From NCBI GenBank assembly GCA_938042055.1, contig CALIRX010000001.1, positions 1 through 28,040 of the forward strand: DNA of 28,040 bases. Reading direction: 5' to 3'. Shown piece by piece: positions 16,001 through 22,668 of the stretch. The DNA comes from an uncultured Candidatus Saccharibacteria bacterium. GTDB taxonomy: Bacteria > Patescibacteriota > Saccharimonadia > Saccharimonadales > Saccharimonadaceae. How positions within the stretch are numbered: the first letter of the stretch is position 1; each line of letters opens with the position of its first letter. Below the pieces are notes generated by a model. The model was not told the DNA's origin, ran no database searches, and was given only the letters and a program-made list of their open reading frames with translations. Made by a program: the position numbers and the translations under genes.

Positions 16001-16866
16001 CATTCATTACGGAAGTTGCTGGTTTGGTTGACGTTTGGGAAGATGGCAAGAAGTACATCGTTCAAATTACGCCAGAATCTGGCAAGGTTGAGCGATTGCC
16101 ATTGGAGGGCCGAACTGTTGTAGTTAAGGCTGGCTCAAGTGTTAAGGCTGGCGATGTCTTGGCGACTGGCGAGAGCGACACTCGACCTTTGATCGCGCCA
16201 TTTGACGGTGTGATTGAGTCGGCTGAGGATACTTTGGTGATTGCGGCAGAGGCTGCTTCGCCAACTCGTTATGAAATCCCAGGCAATATGCAGTTGGTCG
16301 TTAAGGCAAACGATATTGTTGAAGCTGGTGATCGATTGACGGCTGGATCATTGAACTTGCACGATTTGATGCGACTTAAGGGTGTTGAGGCAACCCAGCG
16401 CTACATCATCAACGAAGTTCTGCGAATCTACGCCGCTCAGGGTCAGGACGTGGCTGACAAGCACTTGGAGATTATTGTTCGCCAAATGTTTAGTCGCGTG
16501 CAAATCGAAGATGCTGGTGATAGCGAATTCGTGACTGGCGACATCGTTTCTAAGGCCGCTGTGGTCAATGCAAATAAGCAATTGGCTGCTGAAGGTAAGA
16601 ACTTGATTAGCTACACGCAATTGCTACTCGGTATCACGAAGGTGTCAATCTGGAGCGACTCATGGCTATCAGCCGCATCCTTCCAAGACACTACTCGCGT
16701 GCTGATTAACGCCGCCGTATCTGGTCGAGCCGACCACTTGCACGGTTTGAAGGAAAACGTCATCATCGGCCGCAAGATTCCAGTAGGAACTGGTGCTGTC
16801 GAAGAAGATGAAGAATTCGAAACACCGAGCGAAGACGAATTCAGTGAAGAAGAAATCGCTGCTTAG
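13033..16866 (+). CDS. rpoC: RNA polymerase beta' subunit lacking both zinc sites
   Basis: Largest core polymerase subunit, 1277 aa, one base after the rpoB stop. The catalytic NADFDGDQMAVH motif, the trigger-loop region ending KTADSGYLTRRLVDVAQDV, the GVIAAQSVGEPGTQL segment and the C-terminal SAASFQDTTRVL are all present. A glutamate-rich coiled insertion at about 145-260 ending in GMGASAVKELL resembles the insertion of actinobacterial and related enzymes. The N-terminal zinc ribbon is replaced by a cysteine-free segment (residues 64-90). In the second zinc site the ligand positions read Asp845, Thr913, Pro920 and Ser923. The domain scaffold is kept, so this is loss of ligands rather than truncation. 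Confidence 0.97.
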   Translation: MANSAFNATGISDFDAVRLAVASPEDILKWSYGEVLKPETINYRTQKPERDGLFCERIFGPVKDINPHDSKLKGVRSREAAVDKNGELVTKSIVRRERMGHIQLAVPVAHIWFMRGTPSAMSQLLGMTVRNIEKIVYFATYVILSVDEATRDQYLADLEAETDLARKAIKIRYEKMAEEDGADVKQLAKEQSREVEELEEAYVGKKSQLESLNKGALISESEYRNLPEEYDELIEVGMGASAVKELLDDIDLPKLIAELTEEAETAKGQRQKKLLKRLKMLESMESAGIKPSSLCMTVLPVIPPDLRPMVALSGGRFATSDLNDLYRRIINRNNRLKKLIELNAPEVIQRNEKRMLQEAVDALIDNSASRGRAVSSTGGRRSLKSLSDMLKGKQGRFRQNLLGKRVDYSGRSVIVVGPKLKINQCGLPKQMALELFKPFVISWLIKNEFAHNIRSASRLIEAGEAVVWDALDSAIEGKYVLLNRAPSLHRLSIQAFQPVLVEGKAIQLHPLVCAGFNADFDGDQMAVHLPLSKEAQAEARELMSATANLLKPADGAPVLHISQDIVLGNYYLTYDKPQAQTDKVKTYSSVYEAEMAYDNGVIHLQTPIRIFAKGKMRETTLGRVFFNEILPEDFPYDNNVQTKKQLKKVLAQIFNKYGAEETAKIADRMKGQAFRFATVAAVSTGMTDYVHFEEIPQFVAEGDAKAALISEQFDQGLITEEERYNLTVNAWRNVDNKITAFLKDQLAHMDTSISMMVNSGARGDISNVKLASAMIGVQMDATNHEIELPIRSSYTGGLSSLEAFIATRGARKGLIDTALKTADSGYLTRRLVDVAQDVFTVEDTDGDDEGYAIYRSETEETMIDFSNRLAGRYAAETIPGHVNKNELITREIADSIDDDESIESVKIQSVLSTNNLNGIPQRSYGIDMSTGKLVGNHQPVGVIAAQSVGEPGTQLTLRTFHNSGVAGGDITQGLPRVEELFEARTPKGQAFITEVAGLVDVWEDGKKYIVQITPESGKVERLPLEGRTVVVKAGSSVKAGDVLATGESDTRPLIAPFDGVIESAEDTLVIAAEAASPTRYEIPGNMQLVVKANDIVEAGDRLTAGSLNLHDLMRLKGVEATQRYIINEVLRIYAAQGQDVADKHLEIIVRQMFSRVQIEDAGDSEFVTGDIVSKAAVVNANKQLAAEGKNLISYTQLLLGITKVSIWSDSWLSAASFQDTTRVLINAAVSGRADHLHGLKENVIIGRKIPVGTGAVEEDEEFETPSEDEFSEEEIAA

Positions 16867-16893
16867 CAGGTAGGTCTGACCACAATAATCCGC

Positions 16894-16927
16894 AACACCC
16901 GCACCTTGATTATAAGGTCGGGTGTTT
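16894..16927 (+). terminator. rpoBC terminator
   Basis: AACACCCG (16894-16901) pairs with CGGGTGTT (16919-16926), and an inner ACCTT/AAGGT stem stacks on it with one unpaired C. The T-run at 16924-16927 overlaps the 3' arm. Confidence 0.85.
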
Positions 16928-17006
16928 TGCGTATGATGATTATTTTATTTGGTAGCTCATAAAGCACTGTATGTAGATTTTAAGTCTTTGTTTTGGATGA
17001 TATGTA

Positions 17007-17035
17007 TTGACTTTTTAACCTAGGTGTGATATAAG
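17007..17035 (+). promoter_or_regulatory. Promoter of the 257-aa membrane protein
   Basis: TTGACT (17007-17012), 17 nt, TATAAG (17030-17035) with TGA before it (extended -10). The TTGACTTTTT start of the -35 region matches the promoter of the tandem gene at 26792-27220. Transcription should begin at about 17042 in TATCAGCTTT. Confidence 0.7.
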
Positions 17036-17044
17036 TTATATCAG

Positions 17045-17066
17045 CTTTCACACAACCGTGTGAAAG
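17045..17066 (+). promoter_or_regulatory. 5'-terminal hairpin in the leader
   Basis: CTTTCACAC (17045-17053) and GTGTGAAAG (17058-17066) form a perfect 9-bp stem with an AACC loop, 3 nt or so from the predicted 5' end. The position and CTTT...AAAG closing pairs match the leader hairpins at 27243-27268 and 27849-27874. Confidence 0.75.
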
Positions 17067-17093
17067 AGCACTTCACAGCAAGGGAGAACTACG

Positions 17094-17867
17094 ATGGCAC
17101 CTCTTGTCACGGCAATATTTGCGACCTTTGCCGGCGCAACAATCTCTATCTTTGTCGTCTATCTGATGACATCCCAACAAGCAGAAAAGATCGAAAACAT
17201 GGACGATGAGAAGGAGAGGCGCTCAGCTAATCTCCAGCTCAAGGTCGCGAGGGTGTTTTGTATCCTTCTGCTCATGTTTATCATGTGGGCGGTAGCCAAC
17301 ATGCTGTCATATGCGGATCAGACTAGTCACTACAAAGAGGAAAGAGTAGGAGCGACGCTGTCCGATCTTGTCTCTAGCTTTGGACTAGAGTCCGGCAGAG
17401 AGTATCCGATCATCATAGGGGATAAGACCACTGTCAGCAGTGGTCAGGTCTCCTACGACGGGGGTGCTTTCTATGTCAAAGGAGAAGGAGAATGGGCGTC
17501 AAGCACGTCCATTCTCGTTAGTTTCGAGGGCAACAATGGGTCGTACGTCCTAGAGATCCCGGTCTCTAGGGTCACCTTCGATGTTCGCCAGAACATCGAA
17601 GAGGCGTCTATGTCCGTATATGTGCCAGGAACTGAGCAGTCTAAGGAGGTAGCTTATTGGCTGCACTCCTACGCTTGTAGCAAAGATACTTGGATCTACG
17701 GATGGGTGCAGAAAAACTGCACCCCTAATCCCCCTCAGCTTGTCATCTCAGATGACGTGTCAAGGCAAGGACTTTCTCCTGTAATAGCTGGCGCCTTTAA
17801 GGAGTCAGCTGGGGCGAAAATCACCCTTTCACCAAGTATGTACAACGACATTCTTGGCTCTAGGTAA
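17094..17867 (+). CDS. Two-helix membrane protein with external domain, 257 aa, unknown
   Basis: Not recognised. A hydrophobic helix at about residues 4-26 and a second at 48-70 flank a highly charged loop (EKIENMDDEKERR) that should be cytoplasmic. This places the C-terminal 185 residues outside the cell. That domain is beta-rich and has a Cys-to-Cys pair about 15 residues apart in YACSKDTWIYGWVQKNC, which could form a disulfide. The ribosome site AAGGGAG lies at normal distance from ATG 17094. Its codons favour C/G endings (ATC, CTC, GTC) compared with rpoC. It forms a single-gene unit with its own promoter, 5' hairpin and terminator. A surface role in host contact is possible but not shown. 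Confidence 0.75.
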   Translation: MAPLVTAIFATFAGATISIFVVYLMTSQQAEKIENMDDEKERRSANLQLKVARVFCILLLMFIMWAVANMLSYADQTSHYKEERVGATLSDLVSSFGLESGREYPIIIGDKTTVSSGQVSYDGGAFYVKGEGEWASSTSILVSFEGNNGSYVLEIPVSRVTFDVRQNIEEASMSVYVPGTEQSKEVAYWLHSYACSKDTWIYGWVQKNCTPNPPQLVISDDVSRQGLSPVIAGAFKESAGAKITLSPSMYNDILGSR

Positions 17868-17881
17868 GGCTGAGTAGCCCT

Positions 17882-17898
17882 GTGGAGCAATACTCCAC
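17882..17898 (+). repeat. Upstream copy of the GTGGAG/CTCCAC hairpin
   Basis: GTGGAG (17882-17887) and CTCCAC (17893-17898) form a 6-bp stem with loop CAATA. The same arms recur in the terminator 20 nt downstream, so strands can be exchanged between the two hairpins. Confidence 0.6.
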
Positions 17899-17912
17899 TC
17901 TCGCCGTGTCGA

Positions 17913-17946
17913 GTAAAAACTCCACGGACGGGGGTGGAGTTTTTAC
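17913..17946 (+). terminator. Terminator after the membrane-protein gene
   Basis: A 13-bp perfect stem (17913-17925 with 17934-17946) contains CTCCAC/GTGGAG next to A5/T5 tracts, around an 8-nt G-rich loop. The symmetric A and T tracts make it usable on either strand. Confidence 0.85.
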
Positions 17947-17952
17947 TTTAAA

Positions 17953-17981
17953 TTGATTTTTTATAGGAAAAAAATTATATA
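17953..17981 (+). promoter_or_regulatory. Promoter of the MazG-like gene
   Basis: TTGATT (17953-17958), 17 nt, TATATA (17976-17981). A TATAAT (17978-17983) two bases on would give a 19-nt spacer. The AAAGGAGG ribosome site at about 17995-18002 is close behind. Confidence 0.45.
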
Positions 17982-18005
17982 ATATAAACAATTAAAGGAG
18001 GTTTT

Positions 18006-18317
18006 ATGCCAGTATACAACAAACTTGTCCGCGATAAAATTTTGGAAATCATTAAGGCCAACGGGCAAAAGCCGACTCACAAAATACTTACAGCAGACGA
18101 ATACGCCGTGGAACTTACGAAAAAGCTAGTCGAAGAGGTAGAGGAATATAAAAAAGATAAAAATACCGATGAGCTTGCCGATATCATGGAAGTAGTCTAT
18201 GCTCTCGCAAGCCTGCATAGTTGTACTGCGGAAGAATTAGAAAAAATTCGTGCAGAAAAAGCAGAAAAACGCGGCGGCTTTGAAAAGAAAATATTCCTAG
18301 TGGAGGTGACGGATTAG
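18006..18317 (+). CDS. MazG-like/PRA-PH-type nucleotide pyrophosphohydrolase, 103 aa
   Basis: Belongs to the all-alpha NTP pyrophosphatase superfamily, which cleaves nucleoside triphosphates or phosphoribosyl-ATP to monophosphate plus pyrophosphate. The opening YNKLVRDKI is typical of the small stand-alone group often annotated as phosphoribosyl-ATP pyrophosphohydrolase. The metal-binding acidic cluster appears as EEVEEYKK followed by DELADIMEVVYAL, the ExxE-(12-28)-ExxD-like arrangement. With no histidine biosynthesis genes nearby, a house-cleaning role on non-canonical nucleotides is the better inference. It is preceded by a near-perfect AAAGGAGG ribosome site. Confidence 0.85.
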   Translation: MPVYNKLVRDKILEIIKANGQKPTHKILTADEYAVELTKKLVEEVEEYKKDKNTDELADIMEVVYALASLHSCTAEELEKIRAEKAEKRGGFEKKIFLVEVTD

Positions 18318-18426
18318 GGTGAGTATGTGTGATAAGTTATGTTTATTCCGTGCAAGGAATTCATCTCTGACAATGAGTACCCTGTTCTTAAGTCTGATCA
18401 TTTAGCCTCTGAGTCTGGATAGCGAT

Positions 18427-18454
18427 TTTACTTTTACGAAATCTGTGCTAGAAT
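18427..18454 (+). promoter_or_regulatory. rpsL-rpsG promoter
   Basis: TAGAAT (18449-18454) preceded by TGC (extended -10), with TTTACT (18427-18432) 16 nt upstream. A second weak extended -10, TGCCATAAT ending at 18581, could start a much shorter leader. Confidence 0.45.
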
Positions 18455-18460
18455 AGATGT

Positions 18461-18607
18461 AGAGTTTCCTCTTTTCGGAGTGCGCGGTGTTTTGAATGTG
18501 TACAGATCGCAATCTCGGCGGAAAAGGTATAGACACGGGGCGGAGTTGCTGAATCCAAACCGTAAGGCAAATTGCCATAATTAGTTAATCAACCAAGGAG
18601 AAATTGG
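18461..18607 (+). other. Long rpsL leader
   Basis: About 147 nt of non-coding leader between the predicted start and rpsL. It holds an 18-codon open frame (ATG 18496 to TGA 18550-18552) without a ribosome site, a GGCAAATTGCC palindrome and an AAGGAG ribosome site just before rpsL. No ribosomal-protein leader family was recognised. The preceding stretch 18318-18426 shows nothing identifiable. Confidence 0.35.
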
Positions 18608-19021
18608 ATGCCAACAATCAACCAATTGGTGCGCAAACCGCGCCAAACGGCTAAGAAAAAGTCCAAGTCGCCAGCACTAGGTCGTATTCATAACGCCCTA
18701 AAAACACGTTATTACGACCAGAATGCACCGCTTAAGCGTGGTGTTTGTGTGCGTGTGACGACTAAGACGCCAAAGAAACCAAACTCAGCTTTGCGTAAAG
18801 TTGCTCGTGTTAAGTTGAACAATGGCTATGAAGTTTGGGCGTACATCGGTGGTGAAGGACACAACTTGCAGGAGCACGCTGTGGTCTTGATCCGCGGTGG
18901 TCGTGTGCCTGACCTTCCTGGTGTGCGTTATCACATCGTACGTGGTGCGCTTGACCTTCAAGGCGTCAACAACCGTAAGAAGGGTCGCTCTAAGTACGGT
19001 ACAAAGAAAGGGGATAAATAA
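18608..19021 (+). CDS. rpsL: Ribosomal protein S12
   Basis: Decoding-centre protein of the small subunit. The core TPKKPNSALRKVARV and GGEGHNLQEHAVVLIRGGRV segments are canonical. At 137 aa it is about 13 residues longer than the E. coli protein because of an N-terminal insertion around GRIHNALKTRYYDQN. The lysine equivalent to E. coli Lys42 is kept. The lysine equivalent to Lys87 is Pro101 (RVPDLPG in place of RVKDLPG). The next residue, Asp102, the beta-methylthiolation site, is conserved. Substitutions at Lys87 are classic streptomycin-resistance changes. rpsG follows after 2 nt, the conserved str-operon order, but fusA is about 3.2 kb away. Confidence 0.97.
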   Translation: MPTINQLVRKPRQTAKKKSKSPALGRIHNALKTRYYDQNAPLKRGVCVRVTTKTPKKPNSALRKVARVKLNNGYEVWAYIGGEGHNLQEHAVVLIRGGRVPDLPGVRYHIVRGALDLQGVNNRKKGRSKYGTKKGDK

Positions 19022-19023
19022 TC

Positions 19024-19503
19024 ATGCCTCGTAAAGTTACCAAGAAGTTGCAGCGTGAACTTAAACCTGATCGCCGATACCAAAGCGTGCTGGTCCAGCG
19101 CTTGATCAACAAGTCAATGCTAGACGGTAAGAAATTGGCGGCTGAGCGCGCTGTTTACGCAGCTCTAGAAACTGCTGCTAAGAAATTGGATTCTGAAGAT
19201 CCATTGGCAGTGTTTGAAAAAGCATTGAAGAACGTTAGCCCAAGCTTTGAGGTTAAATCTCGCCGCGTTGGTGGTGCTAACTACCAGATTCCATTCCCAG
19301 TTCAGGGACATCGACAATTGCACTATGCGTTTAGCTGGCTAGTTCAAGCAGCCCGCGCTCGCAACGGAATGCCATATTCACAGCGTTTGGCGTTGGAAAT
19401 CGTTGACGCTTACAATGAAGCTGGTGCTGCCTTCAAGAAGAAGGAGGACACCCATAAGATGGCTGAAGCTAACCGCGCCTTTGCGCACTTTGCTCGCGGC
19501 TAA
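19024..19503 (+). CDS. rpsG: Ribosomal protein S7
   Basis: Primary assembly protein of the 30S head that contacts mRNA at the exit side. It has 159 aa, as usual. Seen are LVQRLINKSMLDGKK, the EVKSRRVGGANYQIP beta-hairpin region and the C-terminal HKMAEANRAFAHFARG, all standard. Two nt separate it from rpsL. A terminator follows directly, so rpsL-rpsG form a two-gene unit. Confidence 0.97.
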   Translation: MPRKVTKKLQRELKPDRRYQSVLVQRLINKSMLDGKKLAAERAVYAALETAAKKLDSEDPLAVFEKALKNVSPSFEVKSRRVGGANYQIPFPVQGHRQLHYAFSWLVQAARARNGMPYSQRLALEIVDAYNEAGAAFKKKEDTHKMAEANRAFAHFARG

Positions 19504-19527
19504 TTATTGCTTGAAAGCAAAATCAGA

Positions 19528-19554
19528 AAATCGCTCTAAATAGGGCGATTTTTT
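19528..19554 (+). terminator. rpsL-rpsG terminator
   Basis: AAATCGCTC (19528-19536) pairs with GGGCGATTT (19543-19551), including one T-G wobble, around a TAAATA loop. A run of six T ends at 19554 and merges into the promoter of the next gene. Confidence 0.85.
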
Positions 19555-19562
19555 GGTATAAT
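19555..19562 (+). promoter_or_regulatory. Extended -10 promoter of the YajQ-family gene
   Basis: TTGGTATAAT ending at 19562 has a perfect TATAAT with TGG in the extended position. No -35 box is seen, as the terminator stem occupies that region. An AGGAGGG ribosome site follows. Confidence 0.55.
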
Positions 19563-19582
19563 AGAAAAAATTAGGAGGGAAG

Positions 19583-20077
19583 ATGGCGAGTTTTTCGTTT
19601 GATATTGTGTCAGAAATTGACAAGGCTGAGATGAATAATGTTTTCATGCAGGCTGAAAAAGAAATCCAAGGGCGTTATGATTTTAAGGGGACGAGCGCGG
19701 CAATTGATTGGCTGGATGATAAAAAGGGTCTGAAAATTACCGGCGACAGCGATTGGCAAGTTGACGCCGTGCTGGACATTGTGCGTAAGAAATTGGCGGG
19801 GCGTGGTCAGTCAAGTAAAGTTCTGGATTTATCAAAAGAAAAAGTTGTTTCGAACCTGAAAACGACTTGGGAAATTCCGTTCAAGCAAGGTCTTGATCAG
19901 CCGACGGCGAAGCAAATTGCCGCTGATATTCGCGCTAATGCGCCGAAAGCTAAGCCGCAAATTCAGGGCGACCTCGTTCGTGTTACTTCTGCATCGAAGG
20001 ATGAGCTGCAAAAAGTGATTAGTTTGTTGCGAGAAAGTGATTATGACACGCCTTTGCAATTTGTAAATTATCGTTAG
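19583..20077 (+). CDS. YajQ-family nucleotide-binding protein
   Basis: The UPF0234/YajQ family consists of two ferredoxin-like domains. Some members bind cyclic di-GMP or nucleic acid, and the cellular role varies. The 164-aa length and signature segments (MASFSFDIVSEID, RYDFKGT, ESDYDTPLQFVNYR) are typical. A strong AGGAGGG ribosome site gives the start. The next gene starts 12 nt downstream behind GGAG and is probably co-transcribed. No c-di-GMP enzymes are visible here, so ligand use is unknown. Confidence 0.9.
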   Translation: MASFSFDIVSEIDKAEMNNVFMQAEKEIQGRYDFKGTSAAIDWLDDKKGLKITGDSDWQVDAVLDIVRKKLAGRGQSSKVLDLSKEKVVSNLKTTWEIPFKQGLDQPTAKQIAADIRANAPKAKPQIQGDLVRVTSASKDELQKVISLLRESDYDTPLQFVNYR

Positions 20078-20089
20078 GATTGGAGCAGT

Positions 20090-22564
20090 ATGAATCAGAA
20101 GTCTATGAAGAAATTAAAAATTGTAGCCATCGTTCTGGGTGTAGTTTTCTTGATCTCCGTTATAGTTGGGCTGATTGTCGTTAATAATAACCGCTCTTCC
20201 GGAGTTAGTAAAACCGCAAAAAAGAAGATCCAGAAGATTTTTGCCGAAGAAGATGCGAAGAGCTTGCAAAAAGTCGTTTCCAAATATGGCTATTCAATTC
20301 GATACGACAAGAGTATTTTTACCGGCGAAGGTCACGTCTTAAATAGTGATTCTAATGAAAAACAGTATAGTGCCACTACGTATGCTGATGACGAGTTGAA
20401 AGAAAGTCGTGCTTATGCGATTTTGCGATTACATTTCAGAAAAGGTTCAGAAAAGCCGAACGAGAAAGAAGAGAAGTTTTCATTTAGAAAAATTATGCCA
20501 GACTTCTCAATCATAACTTCGCGTAAAAAAGCTTATTTTGATCGCTCAACGATGCCCGAGGAATACAAGGACACGAAGAAATATTCAGATTTGGATTTAA
20601 TGCTTCAGGGTGATATTAACAAGCAGAAAAAGGATAATCCAAACTTAAAATATCACACTAGCGACGCGACGATTTCTGGACGGAAGTTTAAGAAAATGGT
20701 CGTCGATTACGGAAGCACTATTGACGGCAAGTGGCAGAAAACTGGTGAAAAAATAACTTACTTGACAATTCAGAACGGCAGACCTTACTGGATGACGATT
20801 TTTGCATTGAGCAAGAATTCGTACACGCAGCCGTATATTGACCAGCTGGAGACGCTGGTTGCTAAGGTTACTTTCCAGAATCCAGACAGTAGCTACTTGG
20901 TCAGGGCTGATGGTAATAATGAGGCGCAAGTGGCTTCCGCTACGATAGCTAAGACCGAAACTAAGGCGGAAAATTTCTCAGAAGATAAAGATACTACGAA
21001 TACTTTGGATGAACTGGACGAAGATTCTGTTATTAAAGTGGTGGCAAGGAATCAAATTGCTACTGTCCGCGTGGGAACATATCGTTGTGCTGATATGATT
21101 TACACGGCGCAAAACGGCGCGAGCATGCAGCTGAATGGTTTGTGTACGGGTGGAATTGGTAGCGGGTCGATTGTTTCTGACGACGGCTACATCGCTACAA
21201 ATGGACATGTGACTGAGGTTTCGAACCAAAGCATGATCATGGGCCTCAACACGGATGATCATTGGAATAGATATTTGCGATTTGTAATGGACGCGGGCTA
21301 TGTGACTCGAGATACGCTTCGTGATTTGGTGAATAAGGCACGAAATGGCGATCAGAGCGCACAGGCGGCGATTATAGGATTTATCAACCAAGTTCCCGCT
21401 GATAATATACGCTCGCAAAACGATCGATATGATTATGTCATTCAGACATCAAGCGAACCTATTGCGCGCGAAGATGACGGTTCGGGTAATCTTAAGTGGA
21501 AAAAGACGAAGACTAATATTCCAGCCAAGAAAATTGACGCGGAAGTTGATTTGAAGGGTCATGGCATGGATCTGAATAGCGACAAAAGTGATGTGGCGAT
21601 TCTGAAGGTCGAAGGGCGATTTCCAGCGGTGGAATTGGGCGATAGTTCTAGGATTTCTAGAGGTGATCGGGTGACGGCGATTGGCTATCCAGCGATTGTC
21701 GACGACGGTGTAAATACGAAGAAGAGTAAGACTGTGCCAACCGTTACTCAGGGGAATGTTTCTGGTTCGGGCAGTGACGCGGGTGGCCATAAGTTGTTTT
21801 CAATGAGTGCGCAAATTGCGGCAGGCAACAGTGGCGGTCCAGCGTTTGATGACGATGGTAAGCAGATTGGACTAAACACCTACGGCGGTTCATCCTGTGC
21901 GGATAGGAGCGAGCGCAACAATTCTTGCTTCGGAGAGGGGATATTTCGTGATATCGCCGATCTGAAGACTATGACGAAGAAAAATAATGTTGCGTTATCG
22001 GCGGACGGCGAATTGACTAAGCTTTGGAAAGATGGCTTGGAGAGTTTTTCTCAAGGTAAATATTCTCAGGCAAAAGCTAAATTTGAGCAATTGGATAAAA
22101 AATATCCCGACAATTATTTAGTAGCAAAGATGATCGAAGTCTCATCCAATACTCCAGATGATTCTACGGAAAGCGAGGCGTCTAGCGCAGAAGCTGGAGC
22201 TAGCGAATCAGAAAATAACACTACAGTTATAATTGTGGTTGTGGTGATTCTTTCAACGGGGGCATTATTCTTAACGGTGTCAATTATCGCAATTGCTGTT
22301 TCCCTTAGTAATCGACGCAAAATGAATGCTTATCCATATCCTACCGCTGGACAATTCCCGCAGCAGCCTCAGTATCCGCAGCAGCCGTATCGGCAGCCAG
22401 TTCCACCACAACAACAATATCCGCAAAACTACTATCAGCAGCAACCTGGTCAATATCCACCAACATACGCGCAGCCGCCTATGCAACAGCCTCCAGCTAA
22501 CTATCCGCCTGCGACGCCAGCTCCGAGCGACAACGAGTCTAAAAATCCTCCGGCTCAGAGCTAG
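20090..22564 (+). CDS. Membrane-anchored trypsin-like serine protease with PQ-rich tail, 824 aa
   Basis: Domain order: a short basic N-terminus, an anchor helix at about 9-31, a 240-residue extracellular domain of unknown type, and an HtrA/trypsin-like catalytic domain. Then come one TPR-like hairpin (around LWKDGLESFSQGKYSQAK), an acidic Ser/Glu linker, a second membrane helix (VIIVVVVILSTGALFL) and a cytoplasmic tail of about 75 residues made mostly of Pro, Gln and Tyr. The catalytic triad reads His373 (TNGHV), Asp501 (SDVAIL) and Ser581 (GNSGGP). His to Asp spans 128 residues, against 30 in DegP, so an insertion of roughly 100 residues lies between them. Two cysteine pairs flank the domain. 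No PDZ domain is seen. Extracellular protein quality control or host-surface cleavage are possible roles. Confidence 0.85.
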   Translation: MNQKSMKKLKIVAIVLGVVFLISVIVGLIVVNNNRSSGVSKTAKKKIQKIFAEEDAKSLQKVVSKYGYSIRYDKSIFTGEGHVLNSDSNEKQYSATTYADDELKESRAYAILRLHFRKGSEKPNEKEEKFSFRKIMPDFSIITSRKKAYFDRSTMPEEYKDTKKYSDLDLMLQGDINKQKKDNPNLKYHTSDATISGRKFKKMVVDYGSTIDGKWQKTGEKITYLTIQNGRPYWMTIFALSKNSYTQPYIDQLETLVAKVTFQNPDSSYLVRADGNNEAQVASATIAKTETKAENFSEDKDTTNTLDELDEDSVIKVVARNQIATVRVGTYRCADMIYTAQNGASMQLNGLCTGGIGSGSIVSDDGYIATNGHVTEVSNQSMIMGLNTDDHWNRYLRFVMDAGYVTRDTLRDLVNKARNGDQSAQAAIIGFINQVPADNIRSQNDRYDYVIQTSSEPIAREDDGSGNLKWKKTKTNIPAKKIDAEVDLKGHGMDLNSDKSDVAILKVEGRFPAVELGDSSRISRGDRVTAIGYPAIVDDGVNTKKSKTVPTVTQGNVSGSGSDAGGHKLFSMSAQIAAGNSGGPAFDDDGKQIGLNTYGGSSCADRSERNNSCFGEGIFRDIADLKTMTKKNNVALSADGELTKLWKDGLESFSQGKYSQAKAKFEQLDKKYPDNYLVAKMIEVSSNTPDDSTESEASSAEAGASESENNTTVIIVVVVILSTGALFLTVSIIAIAVSLSNRRKMNAYPYPTAGQFPQQPQYPQQPYRQPVPPQQQYPQNYYQQQPGQYPPTYAQPPMQQPPANYPPATPAPSDNESKNPPAQS

Positions 22565-22590
22565 TCAAAAACATAGATAACTGATATAAT
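22562..22590 (+). promoter_or_regulatory. fusA promoter
   Basis: TAGTCA (22562-22567), 17 nt, TATAAT (22585-22590) with TGA before it (extended -10). The start is predicted near 22597, giving a 70-nt leader. Confidence 0.6.
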
Positions 22591-22605
22591 AAAACGCAAG
22601 AGTAG

Positions 22606-22623
22606 TTTTTTGGTGCCAAAAAA
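22606..22623. repeat. Perfect dyad in the fusA leader
   Basis: TTTTTTGG (22606-22613), TG, CCAAAAAA (22616-22623). The loop is too short for the full stem as RNA, so a DNA-level operator is as likely as an RNA hairpin. It lies about 10 nt after the predicted fusA start. Confidence 0.5.
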
Positions 22624-22668
22624 TTTACCAAAAATCTCGGCAAATTAACGTAATATAAAGGAAAATTT

